Assembly: GCF_038024875.1 (NCBI RefSeq)
Contig: NZ_CP136136.1
Coordinates: forward strand, 4,526,001-4,590,000
Length of the DNA: 64,000 bases
Direction of reading: 5' to 3'
From: Gordonia rubripertincta
GTDB lineage: Bacteria > Actinomycetota > Actinomycetes > Mycobacteriales > Mycobacteriaceae
Shown here: one piece after another, positions 26,059 to 40,515 of the stretch
Numbering within the stretch: the first letter of the stretch is position 1
Layout of the letters: each line of letters starts with the position of its first letter
Notes under the pieces: generated by a model
Told to the model about the DNA's origin: nothing
Seen by the model: the letters and a program-made list of their open reading frames with translations, nothing else
The model's database searches: none
Position numbers and translations under genes: made by a program

Positions 26059-29000
26059 TCAGCTGTCGGCCGGCGGCGGTCCGGCGGGCCTGCCTGCCGT
26101 CCGCTTCCGTGGGCGCCGCCGCACCGCGACCACCGACTCCCCGGTGGAGACGGGACCGAAGGTGGTCTTCGGCGGCTCCGGAGCCGCGTCCACGGCCGTC
26201 ATCACCACGTTCTCCGGCGCGGTCGTGGTCTGCGCCGGACGCCGGACCACCCGTCGGCGACGCTTCGCCGCGGGCGCCTGGCCGTCGGTCGACGGGGTCG
26301 GCTCCTCGGCCTTCGCGGGCACTTCGGCCTTGGCTGGTTCCTTGGCCTTTTCGGGTTCCGGGGAGGTCGGCTCTTCCGTCTTCGCGGGCTCCGGGTCCCG
26401 CGTCTCCGCCTTCTCCGGTGCCACCTTCTCCGGCTCTGTCGTCACCGGGGTCTCGGCGGCAGTAGCGACGGTCTGCTCGACCTCGACGTGCTCACCCCCG
26501 CGGTGCTCCCCCTCGGGATGCTCACCGTCGTGGTGATGTGCGGCCATCGCCCGGAACAGCGGGTGCTCGGCGGCGGGCTTGTGCGGCGGTGTCGCCGGCG
26601 GAGCGGTCTTGGGTGCCGCAGCCTCGGCGGGGGCCTCCGACTTCTTCTTGCCGCGGCGCGAACGCTTGGAACCCGCGCCGTCCGACTTCGCCGAATCGTC
26701 GCCACCGCGCACCTCGACCGGGTTGGCGTGCACGATCAGGCCGCGCCCGCCGCACGTGGTACAGGGGGTCGAGAACGCTTCGAGCAGACCGGTTCCCAGA
26801 CGCTTACGGGTCATCTGGACCAGGCCGAGCGAGGTCACCTCCGACACCTGGTGACGGGTGCGGTCCCGAGCCAGCGCCTCGGTGAGGCGACGCAGCACCA
26901 GGTCACGGTTCGACTCGAGGACCATGTCGATGAAGTCGACGATGATCATGCCGCCGATGTCGCGCAGACGCATCTGCCGCACGATCTCCTCGGCCGCCTC
27001 GAGGTTGTTCCGGGTGACCGTCTCCTCGAGGTTTCCGCCCGAACCGGTGAACTTGCCGGTGTTGACGTCGACGACCGTCATCGCCTCGGTGTGCTCGATG
27101 ATCAGCGTGCCGCCCGAGGGCAACCAGACCTTTCGGTCGAGCGCCTTCGCAAGCTGCTCGTCGATGCGGTGGACCACGAACGAGTCCGGGGCATCCGCGT
27201 GCGGCTTGCTGAACTTCTCCACCCGCTCCATGAGATCGGGGGCGACCGAGCTCACGTAACCCTCCACGAGGTTCCATGCCTTGTCGCCCTCGACGACGAG
27301 CTTCTTGAAGTCCTCGTTGAACAGGTCGCGGACCACGCGGACCAGCAGGTCGGGCTCCTCGTAGAGCGCCGTCGGCGCGCCGGAACCGGACTTCTTGGCG
27401 CTCTCGACCGACTCCTCGATCGACTTCCACTTCGCCTCGAGGCGGGTGATGTCGGCACCGAGCTCCTCGGCACTCACGCCCTCGGATGCGGTGCGGATGA
27501 TCACGCCGGCGTCCTCGGGGACCAGCTTCGACAGAATCTGCTTGAGACGCTTGCGTTCGACGTCGGGCAGCTTGCGGCTGATGCCGGTCGACGACCCGCC
27601 GGGCACGTAGACGAGGTACCGGCCGGCCAGCGAGATCTGCGTGGTCAGGCGGGCACCCTTGTGTCCCACCGGATCCTTGCTGACCTGGACGAGCACATGG
27701 TCGCCGGGCTTGAGCGCCTGCTCGATCTTGCGGGAACCCCCGTCGAGTCCGGCGGCGTCCCAGTTGACCTCGCCGGCGTACAGCACACCGTTGCGCCCGC
27801 GACCGATGTCGACGAAGGCCGCCTCCATGCCGGGCAGCACGTTCTGCACGCGACCGAGGTAGATGTTGCCGACCATCGACGACGACGTCGCCGTGGTGAC
27901 GAAGTGTTCGACGAGGACACCGTCCTCGAGCACCGCGACCTGGGTGTAGTCCTCCACCGCGGCATGGTCGTGGCCATCGGCGTCGGTGATGCTGGTGTTG
28001 GCGCTGCGCTCGCGCACCACCATCACCCGGTCCACCGCCTCACGACGGGCCAGGAACTCCGACTCGGTCAGGATCGGCGGACGCCGGCGACCGGCGTCGC
28101 GGCCGTCACGACGGCGCTGGCGCTTGGCCTCGAGGCGCGTCGAACCGGAGATGCCCTGCACCTCGTCGCGCGCCCGCTTGCTGCGAGGTTCACGCTCGTG
28201 GACGACGGTGTTCGGCGGATCGTCCGGCGAACCCTCGTCGGAGTCTCCCCCGCCCTTACGGCGCCGGCGCCGGCGCCGGCGGCGGGTCGAGGACGCCTCA
28301 GCGGAATCGTCACCGGAGTCGTCGTCGTTGTCGTCCGAGTCGTCGTCACCGGAATCGCCGTCCTTCGACGAATCGTCGGCAGCGGAGTCCTTGCCAGCGG
28401 CCTCCTCCGAGGTGTCCGACCCCGACCGGCGGCGGCGCCGGCGGCGAGACGTCGGCTCGTCCGACTTCGACTCCTCCGACTTGGATTCGTCGGACTTCGA
28501 GTCGTCTGAGCCGGAGTCGTCTGAGCCGGAGCCGTCCGACTCGGATTCCTCAGGGGTCTCGTCCGTCGTCGCCTCGCCGGCGGACTCGGTCGAGGAGCCG
28601 ACGTCGGAGGCCTTGTACTCGGGCTTGTCGTCGTTCTCGTCGGAATCGTCGTCAGCGCCATCGCCCGACTCGCCGTCACCGCCCTGGTCTCCGCGACCGC
28701 GGCCACGACCACGACGACCACGACGCCGACGACGGCTACGACCCGAACCCGAGTCGTCGTTGTCGGAGTTGTCCGCGTTGTCGGTGGTGTCCGCGGTCTC
28801 GTCGGAGTCATCCGAGTCCGTGGTGTCCGTCTCGGGCGCCTTCGTCTCGACAGCCTTTGAGTCGGGAGCCTGTGATTCGGGAGCCGTCGCTTCGGGCGCC
28901 TTCGTCTCGGCAGCCTTGGCTTCCTGAGTCATCGCGCCGGAGTCGGCGGTCGAGTCATCGGCCTTCGCCGGCTTGTCGGCCTGCTTGGCCGGGCGTGCGG

Positions 29001-29523
29001 TCTTCGGCTTCTCGGCCGGGGCCTGCGGCTGCAGGAACAACGGCTGGGTGCCGTAGGACGTGTCGGACTCGGCGGCGGGTGCCGCAACCGGCTCGTCGTA
29101 CCGCGTCGACGCTGCCGAGAACAGGCTCGGCGGCTCGTCGGCCTTCGGTGCCTCCGCCTCCGCGGCGGGGGGCTCCTCGGCGGCGGGTTGCTCGACAGCC
29201 GGTTCTCCGGCGGTCGGATCAGTAGTGGCGACCTCGGTGGCGGCCGCCTCGGGGGTGGCCTCCTCTGGGGCAGCCGGGGTCACGCCCGGCTCGTCGGCCT
29301 CGACGTTCGCCCGCACCCGTTCGGCCACGGCCTGCGCCAACTCACGGTCGACGCTCGATTGGGGGCTACGCGTCTGCACCCCGAGAGTGGCCAGGTGCGC
29401 GAGCACCTGCCGACTCGTCAGGCCCAGGAAGCGGGCCAATGCGTGCACACGAAGTTTGCTGGGGAATTCTTCCACCGGTTCTGGCGCTGCGTTCGCGTCA
29501 GCCGGTGACCCGTTGTCGGTCAC
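26059..29523 (-). CDS. rne: Ribonuclease E/G family protein
   Basis: Endoribonuclease for mRNA decay and rRNA processing. The catalytic core is central: S1-like segment GNIYLGRVQNVLPGMEAAF, catalytic aspartates in VVDVNTGKFTG and IIVDFIDMVLE, and a zinc-link CTTCGGRG. The N-terminal 470 residues are mostly disordered, acidic and rich in DDS, E and R-runs. They start with a small SKLRVHALARFLGLTSRQVL domain resembling the N-terminal domain of IF-2. The C-terminal 300 residues are Pro/Glu/Lys-rich. The length of 1154 residues is at the upper end. It starts with GTG and has a 434-base upstream gap containing a large hairpin. Confidence 0.95.
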   Translation of the reverse strand: MTDNGSPADANAAPEPVEEFPSKLRVHALARFLGLTSRQVLAHLATLGVQTRSPQSSVDRELAQAVAERVRANVEADEPGVTPAAPEEATPEAAATEVATTDPTAGEPAVEQPAAEEPPAAEAEAPKADEPPSLFSAASTRYDEPVAAPAAESDTSYGTQPLFLQPQAPAEKPKTARPAKQADKPAKADDSTADSGAMTQEAKAAETKAPEATAPESQAPDSKAVETKAPETDTTDSDDSDETADTTDNADNSDNDDSGSGRSRRRRRGRRGRGRGRGDQGGDGESGDGADDDSDENDDKPEYKASDVGSSTESAGEATTDETPEESESDGSGSDDSGSDDSKSDESKSEESKSDEPTSRRRRRRRSGSDTSEEAAGKDSAADDSSKDGDSGDDDSDDNDDDSGDDSAEASSTRRRRRRRRRKGGGDSDEGSPDDPPNTVVHEREPRSKRARDEVQGISGSTRLEAKRQRRRDGRDAGRRRPPILTESEFLARREAVDRVMVVRERSANTSITDADGHDHAAVEDYTQVAVLEDGVLVEHFVTTATSSSMVGNIYLGRVQNVLPGMEAAFVDIGRGRNGVLYAGEVNWDAAGLDGGSRKIEQALKPGDHVLVQVSKDPVGHKGARLTTQISLAGRYLVYVPGGSSTGISRKLPDVERKRLKQILSKLVPEDAGVIIRTASEGVSAEELGADITRLEAKWKSIEESVESAKKSGSGAPTALYEEPDLLVRVVRDLFNEDFKKLVVEGDKAWNLVEGYVSSVAPDLMERVEKFSKPHADAPDSFVVHRIDEQLAKALDRKVWLPSGGTLIIEHTEAMTVVDVNTGKFTGSGGNLEETVTRNNLEAAEEIVRQMRLRDIGGMIIVDFIDMVLESNRDLVLRRLTEALARDRTRHQVSEVTSLGLVQMTRKRLGTGLLEAFSTPCTTCGGRGLIVHANPVEVRGGDDSAKSDGAGSKRSRRGKKKSEAPAEAAAPKTAPPATPPHKPAAEHPLFRAMAAHHHDGEHPEGEHRGGEHVEVEQTVATAAETPVTTEPEKVAPEKAETRDPEPAKTEEPTSPEPEKAKEPAKAEVPAKAEEPTPSTDGQAPAAKRRRRVVRRPAQTTTAPENVVMTAVDAAPEPPKTTFGPVSTGESVVAVRRRPRKRTAGRPAGPPPADS

Positions 29524-29780
29524 TCAGTCTCCTCGAACCCCCGGGCGCGTCGGGCTGACGCGGCCACGCGAGGGTCTGCTCTGTGTCCCGGTCCACGTAT
29601 GGCCGGTGTTGTGTGGTCTGCGCGTCATCACGCTGAGCCGTGTCGGTTCAGCAGAGAACGCTCTTGCTGTGTCGATGACCGCATCCCGGGCGCCTTCCAC
29701 GACACCGGGCACAGGGCGAAGCCTGAGTGTTCGGCTGCTGGCAGCAGTACGAACCTCGGCGGGGTCAGCTGTGGTTGTGG

Positions 29781-29813
29781 GCGTCGCGGTGCGAGGTTGT
29801 CGCACCGCGACGC
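29781..29813 (-). other. Strong hairpin upstream of rne
   Basis: A perfect 14-bp stem GCGTCGCGGTGCGA / TCGCACCGCGACGC with a 5-base loop. It has no U-tract. It is 145 bases after ndk and 258 bases before rne, so it is either a distal terminator or part of a structured rne leader. Confidence 0.65.
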
Positions 29814-29907
29814 GCCGAACCAAGGCGCGTCATCCGGCCATCGTCGACAAAGTGTGTCGGCGATAACCCTGCAAGTATCCCACACGGGGGTCGGATGACC
29901 GCAAAGT

Positions 29908-29928
29908 ATGCGCGTTTGACACGCGCAT
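29908..29928 (-). terminator. Hairpin after ndk
   Basis: A perfect 8-bp stem ATGCGCGT / ACGCGCAT with a 5-base loop, 29 bases after the ndk stop. On the minus strand it is followed by ACTTTGC. It is a possible weak terminator. Confidence 0.5.
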
Positions 29929-29957
29929 CGGACCGAGTCGGAGCGAGGTGACCCCGG

Positions 29958-30374
29958 TCAGCCTGCGAGTTCGGGGAACCAGATACTGATCTCACGCTCG
30001 GCCGATTCCGGCGAGTCCGAGCCGTGGACCAGGTTGTACTGCGTGTTCAGGGCAAAATCGCCGCGGATGGTGCCGGGCACCGCCTTCTCCACGGGATCGG
30101 TGCCGCCGGCGATCTGACGGAAGGCCGCGATGGCACGCGGACCCTCCAGGACGGCGGCGACCAGCGGGCCGGAGGTGATGAACTCCAGCAGCGAGCCGAA
30201 GAAGGGCTTGTCCGCGTGCTCGGCGTAATGGGCGCGGGCCACCTCGTCGCCTGCGGTCTTGAGTTCGAGAGCGACGAGGGTGAGCCCCTTGCGCTCGACA
30301 CGGCTGATGATGTCGCCGACGAGCGAGCGTTCGACGCCGTCCGGCTTGATGAGTACGAGAGTGCGTTCAGTCAC
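29958..30374 (-). CDS. ndk: Nucleoside diphosphate kinase
   Basis: Balances nucleoside triphosphate pools through a phosphohistidine intermediate. The catalytic histidine is in NLVHGSDSPESAEREI near the C-terminus. GTG 30374 (MTERTLVLIKPDGVE) matches mycobacterial Ndk and has AAGGTG upstream; another in-frame GTG lies at 30383. It gives 138 residues. It belongs to the conserved folC - DUF4233 - ndk - rne order, here with one extra gene between. Confidence 0.96.
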   Translation of the reverse strand: MTERTLVLIKPDGVERSLVGDIISRVERKGLTLVALELKTAGDEVARAHYAEHADKPFFGSLLEFITSGPLVAAVLEGPRAIAAFRQIAGGTDPVEKAVPGTIRGDFALNTQYNLVHGSDSPESAEREISIWFPELAG

Positions 30375-30412
30375 GACTGACACCTTATCGACCGGCCGGG
30401 GGATTTCGACGG

Positions 30413-30889
30413 TCAGGAGCAGTACTCACCGGCGACCGGGAAGAACCCGTAGTTGAACAGGCTGCCGGAGCGTGCCTGCGGGTCGACGACGATCTGCAGA
30501 CATCCCCCGGGTGAGGCGAGCGCACCGGCGAGAGCGAGGTCGAACTGTTGCGCCAGAGCGAGATTCGCCGGACGGTACTGGGCGGGCACCGGCATGGTCG
30601 CGATGGCCTCGGGTGCCTTCATCCCGGCTGCGCGCGTGGTGATGTCGTGGGTCGCGATGTAGCTGAACTCGCCCTGCGAGACGGGGACCGGCGCTCCTGC
30701 CTCGGGCACCGAGAACGCCTCGAGCGCCGGGGGCGTCTGCTCGGGGGCGGGCTCCGCCGAGGCGACGGCGGGAGCGCCCAGAGCGAACGCGGCCGCCCCG
30801 AGCAGCGCAGTGCCGGCCATGTGGCCGAGACGGGCGGAGGTGCGGGGGCGATCGATACTGGCGGGGGTCCGGGAAAACAGGAACTGCAC
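30413..30889 (-). CDS. Small secreted protein of unknown function
   Basis: Not recognised. It has 158 residues with a long N-terminal signal peptide: arginines, then HMAGTALLGAAAFALGAPAV and a likely cleavage after ASA. The mature part is Ala/Pro-rich and has two cysteines (GGCLQIVV and GEYCS), which may pair. GTG 30889 was chosen because GAGGA lies five bases upstream; an earlier GTG is at 30901. It sits between the DUF4233 gene and ndk, where mycobacteria have no gene. Probably an envelope or exported protein. Confidence 0.7.
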   Translation of the reverse strand: MQFLFSRTPASIDRPRTSARLGHMAGTALLGAAAFALGAPAVASAEPAPEQTPPALEAFSVPEAGAPVPVSQGEFSYIATHDITTRAAGMKAPEAIATMPVPAQYRPANLALAQQFDLALAGALASPGGCLQIVVDPQARSGSLFNYGFFPVAGEYCS

Positions 30890-31094
30890 GTACGTCCTCA
30901 CGTTTGGATGTCGCTGCGATTGCGAGTCGCGATGAAAGAAAGCCGGGCGGGAACCAGTCCGCTCCCCCACGGCTTGCGCCATTGTTACAGCAACTCCCGC
31001 AGTTCGCTCGGCTTCGCCGATAACGGTCCGGCCACAGGTGTTGCGACCACCGAACCGCCGCCTCCGACAGCGTTGACCACCCAGGTGAGAGGCG

Positions 31095-31484
31095 TCAGTC
31101 GATCGGTTCCTGGCCGGGGAGCATGCCCTGTTCGACGCGCTTCTCCACGTCCCGTTTGATGTAGACGATGTAGAGCCAGACCGACCCGAAGACCACACCG
31201 ACCGCAGCGATGGACCAGTGGAAGACGCCACCGATGATCACCGCCACCTGTAGGGCGAGGTCGAGCTTGAGTGCATACGGGCGGCCCTGCATCCCGGCGG
31301 CCGAGATCATGGCGAGCACGAGCAGGATCAGGTATCCACCGGACACCCAGGTCAGTCCGCCGCCGAGGCGCCAGACGATCGGGAACGCGAGAATGATGAC
31401 GATGACCTCGAGGATCATCGTCCCCGCCATCACCCCGCGCAGGCCCTTCCACGGGTCGTTGGTGGGTGGGGTGTACCGGGTCAT
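31095..31484 (-). CDS. DUF4233 domain-containing membrane protein (Rv2446c-like)
   Basis: Small integral membrane protein of 129 residues with four predicted membrane segments (about 18-38, 43-63, 76-91, 92-108). It starts MTRYTPPTNDPWKGLRGVM. The family lies next to folC throughout Mycobacteriales; its role is unknown. The start overlaps the folC stop by four bases (ATGA). Confidence 0.88.
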   Translation of the reverse strand: MTRYTPPTNDPWKGLRGVMAGTMILEVIVIILAFPIVWRLGGGLTWVSGGYLILLVLAMISAAGMQGRPYALKLDLALQVAVIIGGVFHWSIAAVGVVFGSVWLYIVYIKRDVEKRVEQGMLPGQEPID

Positions 31485-33003
31485 GACGGTTCCTTACCGA
31501 ACAAGGTGCGCGCGGCGCCGGCGGTGACCACCGAGCCGGTGATCACGACGCCTGCACCTGAGACTCGTTGGCCCTCGGCTTCCTCCGCGAGGGCGATGGC
31601 TTCTTCGACAGCGTCGGGCAGGAACGGCTGCACGACGACCCGTTCCTCGCCGAACACCTCGGTCGCGTACTCCGCGAGCGTCTCGGCGTCGAGTGCACGC
31701 GGTGAGCCGTTGTTGGTGACGACGACGGCGTCGAGCACCGGCTCGAGCGCCTCGAGCAGTCCCCGCGCGTCCTTGTCGCCGAGCACACCGATGACGCCGA
31801 CGAGGCGCCGGAAGTCGAACTCCTCGGCGAGCGCCTGGGCCAGTGCGTTCGCGCCGTGCGGATTGTGCGCGGCGTCGGCGAACACCGTCGGCGCGCTGCG
31901 GAGCCGTTCGAGCCGGCCGGGATTGCCGACCGTGGCGAAACCGCTCCGGATCGCATCGATGTCGAGCTGACGGTCCGGGCCGGCACCGAAGAAGGCCTCG
32001 ACCGCGGCGAGCGCCAAGGACGCGTTGGCGGCCTGATGAGCACCGTGCAGCGGCAGGAACACCTCGTCGTAGACGCCGCCGAGCCCCTGGATCGTGAGCA
32101 TCTGACCGCCGACGGCGGTGGCCGAACCGACGACCGCGAACTCCGACCCCTGACGAGCCACGACAGTCCCCGCTTCGACCGCTGCACGCAGCAGCACGTC
32201 CATGACCTCGGGGTTCTGCTCGGCGATGATCGTGACCGGGTCGACGGCGCCGAGGGCGTCGGGCTCACCGGGCTTGATGATCCCGGCCTTCTCCCCCGCG
32301 ATGGCCGACAGCGTGTCGCCGAGATAGTCGGCGTGGTCCATGGCGATGGGCGTGATGACCGAGACGATGCCGTCGATGACGTTGGTGGCGTCCCAGCGGC
32401 CACCCATGCCGGTCTCGACCACGGCCACGTCAACCGGCGCCTCGGCGAAGACCGCGTAGGCCATCGCGGTCAGCACCTCGAACTTGCTCATCCGCGGCCC
32501 TCCGGCCGCGGTCGAGCTGTCGTCGACCATCGTGATGTACGGCTCGAGTTCGCGGTAGGTGTCGATGTAGGTCCGCGCACGAATCGGCTTGCCGTCCACC
32601 GAGATCCGTTCGGTGACCCGCTGTAGATGAGGGCTCGTGATCCGGCCGGTCCGCCGGTGCAGCGCGGTCATCAGCGCATCGATCATCCGCGTCACCGACG
32701 TCTTGCCGTTGGTGCCCGCGACGTGGATCGCCGGGTAGCTGCGCTGCGGCGAACCGAGCAGATCCATCAGCGTGGAGATCCGCGTCAGCGACGGCTCGAT
32801 CTTGGTCTCGGGCCAGCGGGTGTCGAGTTCGGCCTCGACGTCGGCGAGTTCGGCGAGATCGTCGGCGCTGTCGTGGACGGTCAGCGGCGGACGGTCGTGC
32901 TCGGCGTCCGCCGCCCGTTCCTCCGCGTCGAGCAGTTCCGACAGTCCCAACGGGTCCTCGCCGACGACGGCGGGATCCTCTTCGGGGAAGCCGGTCTCGT
33001 CGC

Positions 33004-33007
<4 letters not shown>
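31481..33007 (-). CDS. folC: Folylpolyglutamate synthase / dihydrofolate synthase
   Basis: Adds glutamate to folates (and may make dihydrofolate). Mur-ligase fold with the ATP motif HVAGTNGKTSVTRMI near residue 105, VVETGMGGRWDATN near 192 and FADAAHNPHGANAL near 390. An acidic N-terminal extension of about 60 residues precedes the catalytic part. It has 508 residues. GTG start overlaps the valS stop (GTGA); the stop overlaps the DUF4233 gene, so valS-folC-DUF4233 are coupled. Confidence 0.95.
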
Positions 33008-35677
<2,670 letters not shown>

Positions 35678-35728
35678 TCTATGGTTCCGCCGGGTGTGAC
35701 CTCGCCCCGGTCCTCACTCGTGTGCGGT

Positions 35729-35953
35729 TCACGCACTCTCGGCCTGAAGCGCCGGACCGAGGAGGAGTCCGCCGTCGATCACGTACTCCGCCCCGGTGAT
35801 GAACGACGCCTCCGCCGACGTGACGAACAGCAGGAGCCGGGTCACGTCGGTCGGCTCGCCGAGCCGGGGTCCGAACCACCGTCGCCCGGTACGCAACGGT
35901 CGAGCCGCCGGCTCCCACCGGCGACGGAACTCCTCGCCGGCGTTCGACTGCGC
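35729..35953 (-). pseudogene. Remnant of a short-chain dehydrogenase gene (3 prime end only)
   Basis: Between the mobA stop and the valS start, the minus strand encodes WFGPRLGEPTDVTRLLLF and ASFITGAEYVIDGGLLLG before a TGA at 35731-35729. These are the C-terminal hallmarks of SDR oxidoreductases. No catalytic Tyr-x3-Lys or Rossmann motif is present, and the frame is closed upstream by the mobA stop. It looks like a decayed fragment. Confidence 0.65.
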
Positions 35954-36601
35954 TCAGCCCGTCGTCACCCGCAGCCGGTGCAGGTCCTCGGGCGCGTTCA
36001 CGTTCACGAGCCAGTCGGGGTCCGACACGCCCACCCGGTGGGTGTTGAGTGCCTCGATCGCACCGAGCATCCGGCGCTCACCGCCGGCCACCAGATCGGC
36101 GATCACCGGCCCGGCGTCGGTCCGGTAGATCCCGGCCATCGGGTGGTCACGCTGCGCATCACGGGCGATCACCGCCTGTGTGGAGTCGGTGAGCCCGAGT
36201 CGGAGTTCGTCGATGAGTTCGGGCGCGATCAGCGGCATGTCGGTGGCGCACACGAAAGCGAGGTCGGCGCCGTCGGCCGCGGCCTTGGCAAGTCCCGCGA
36301 CCAGCCCGCCCAGCGGGCCGGCCCCCTCCTGTTCGTCGGTCACCCAGTGCACTTTGGACCGATCGATTCCGGGCGCCGCGCGGTCCCGGATGTCGTCGAT
36401 CCCACGGAAGGCCGCCGACGTCTCACCGGCCACGACGAGCACCGGATCACACCGTTGCGCGACGACCCGCACGACGCGGGCGAGCATCGGCTCCCCGTCC
36501 CAGTCGAGTGCCGCCTTGTCGCTCCCCATGCGCCGCGAACGTCCGCCGGCCAGCACGATCGCCGCGAGTTCCGAACCGTCTGATCCCGTGTCTTGAGTCA
36601 C
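35954..36601 (-). CDS. mobA: Molybdenum cofactor guanylyltransferase MobA
   Basis: Attaches GMP to molybdopterin to form the guanine dinucleotide cofactor used by DMSO-reductase-family enzymes. The nucleotide motif LAGGRSRRMGSDKAAL lies at about residues 16-31, and FVCATDMPLIAPELI near 115 supplies the metal-binding aspartate. GTG 36601 gives 215 residues; the frame stays open far upstream, but that part is antisense to the next gene. It is divergent from the molybdenum oxidoreductase gene, with starts 48 bases apart. Confidence 0.9.
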   Translation of the reverse strand: MTQDTGSDGSELAAIVLAGGRSRRMGSDKAALDWDGEPMLARVVRVVAQRCDPVLVVAGETSAAFRGIDDIRDRAAPGIDRSKVHWVTDEQEGAGPLGGLVAGLAKAAADGADLAFVCATDMPLIAPELIDELRLGLTDSTQAVIARDAQRDHPMAGIYRTDAGPVIADLVAGGERRMLGAIEALNTHRVGVSDPDWLVNVNAPEDLHRLRVTTG

Positions 36602-36649
36602 GACACCCAGTGTGCGTGATCCGTGACCGCGGCGAGGCAAGATGGACAC

Positions 36650-38956
<2,307 letters not shown>

Positions 38957-38982
38957 CCCGCCGGACCTCAGGCGAGAGAACA

Positions 38983-39014
38983 GAATCCCCGCCCGGCGAT
39001 CCGGGCGGGGATTC
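38983..39014. terminator. Bidirectional terminator between the molybdenum oxidoreductase gene and clpX
   Basis: A perfect 14-bp stem GAATCCCCGCCCGG / CCGGGCGGGGATTC with a 4-base loop lies between the convergent stops at 38956 and 39038. It could serve both genes. Confidence 0.85.
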
Positions 39015-39037
39015 TCGTCGTCTGCGAAGAGATCGCG

Positions 39038-40318
39038 TCAGGCGGTCTTGTCGCGACGCTCGTCGTTCGAGGCCTTGCGCGGCACGATGGTCGGCAACAC
39101 GTTGTCGCGCACCGTCTCACCGGTGACGACGACCTTCTCGACGTCGTCGCGGCTCGGGATGTCGTACATGACCGGCAGCAGGACCTCTTCCATGATGGCG
39201 CGCAGGCCACGAGCACCGGTGCCACGGTGGATCGCCTGGTCGGCGACCGCCTCGAGGGCGTCCTGGGTGAACTCGAGTTCGACGTTGTCCATCTCGAACA
39301 GGCGGGTGTACTGCTTCACCAGTGCGTTCTTCGGCTCCGACAAGATGCTCACCAACGAGGCCTTGTCGAGGTTGGTGACCGAGGCGACGACCGGCAAGCG
39401 GCCGATGAACTCGGGGATCAGCCCGAACTTGATCAGATCCTCCGGCATGACATCGGCGAACTGATCGGAGGTGTCGACCTCGTCCTTGCTCGCCACGTCG
39501 TTTCCGAAACCCAAGCCGCGCTTGCCGATTCGCTCGGACACGATCTTCTCGAGACCCGCGAACGCACCAGCGACGATGAACAGCACATTGGTGGTGTCGA
39601 TCTGGATGAACTCCTGATGCGGATGCTTGCGCCCACCCTGGGGCGGCACCGACGCCTGGGTGCCCTCGAGGATCTTCAGCAGCGCCTGCTGCACACCCTC
39701 ACCGGACACGTCCCGGGTGATCGACGGGTTCTCGCTCTTGCGGGCGATCTTGTCGACCTCGTCGATGTAGATGATGCCGGTCTCGGCGCGCTTGACGTCG
39801 TAATCGGCGGCCTGGATCAGCTTCAGCAGGATGTTCTCGACATCCTCACCGACGTAACCGGCCTCGGTGAGCGCCGTGGCGTCGGCGATCGCGAACGGCA
39901 CGTTCAGCATCTTGGCCAGCGTCTGCGCGAGGTACGTCTTGCCACAACCGGTCGGGCCGAGCATGAGGATGTTCGACTTCATCAGCTCGACGGTCTCACC
40001 CGTGCGGGAGTCCTTCTTCTCCCCCGCCTGAATGCGCTTGTAGTGGTTGTAGACGGCCACCGCGAGCGTGCGCTTGGCGGTGTCCTGACCGATGACGTAC
40101 TTCTCGAGGAAGTCGCGGATCTCCGCGGGCTTCGGGAGTTCGTCGAGTTTCACGTCGCCGTTCTCGGCGAGCTCCTCCTCGATGATCTCGTTGCACAGGT
40201 CGATGCACTCATCGCAGATGTACACGCCGGGGCCGGCGATGAGCTTCTTCACCTGCTTCTGACTCTTCCCGCAGAAAGAGCACTTGAGCAGGTCGCCGCC
40301 GTCTCCGATTCGTGCCAT
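39038..40318 (-). CDS. clpX: ATP-dependent Clp protease ATP-binding subunit ClpX
   Basis: AAA+ unfoldase that feeds substrates to ClpP. The N-terminal zinc domain has CSFCGKSQ and CDECIDLC at residues 16-41. Walker A GPTGCGKTYLAQ is near 120; Walker B IIYIDEVDKIARK is near 180. GARGLRAIMEE near 375 is the sensor 2 region. It has 426 residues, normal for the family. Downstream of clpP1-clpP2, separated by 197 bases, so it may have its own promoter. Confidence 0.97.
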   Translation of the reverse strand: MARIGDGGDLLKCSFCGKSQKQVKKLIAGPGVYICDECIDLCNEIIEEELAENGDVKLDELPKPAEIRDFLEKYVIGQDTAKRTLAVAVYNHYKRIQAGEKKDSRTGETVELMKSNILMLGPTGCGKTYLAQTLAKMLNVPFAIADATALTEAGYVGEDVENILLKLIQAADYDVKRAETGIIYIDEVDKIARKSENPSITRDVSGEGVQQALLKILEGTQASVPPQGGRKHPHQEFIQIDTTNVLFIVAGAFAGLEKIVSERIGKRGLGFGNDVASKDEVDTSDQFADVMPEDLIKFGLIPEFIGRLPVVASVTNLDKASLVSILSEPKNALVKQYTRLFEMDNVELEFTQDALEAVADQAIHRGTGARGLRAIMEEVLLPVMYDIPSRDDVEKVVVTGETVRDNVLPTIVPRKASNDERRDKTA

Positions 40319-40515
40319 CTCGCGTAGTACCTACTTCCTCGTTGCCGGACTGTCGTCGTGGTCCGTCGCGTCGCGCGCAGTCGGGCACGGATGATCTGAC
40401 GACCTCCGAATGCCCGGTAACCCGACGGTACCCGCGCACCGCTCGAACTTCGACCGATAAGGCCAAATGTCGCGACAGAAATCCCCGCGACTTCTGAGCT
40501 GGTTGTGGGTTGTCC

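Larger units (their letters stand above)
29524..29957. other. 434-base intergenic region between ndk and rne
   Basis: No supported gene was seen on either strand. It holds a small hairpin just after ndk (29908-29928) and a 14-bp perfect hairpin (29781-29813), leaving about 257 bases between the latter and the rne start. A long rne leader is inferred; the promoter was not identified. Confidence 0.5.

Noticed and set aside
25897..28509. 870-codon plus-strand frame opposite rne
   Set aside because: Mirror of the low-complexity rne coding sequence; no ribosome site or domain.
30890..31094. Possible riboswitch or small RNA between the DUF4233 gene and the secreted-protein gene
   Set aside because: GC-rich with some partial pairing, but no recognisable conserved core was found by eye.
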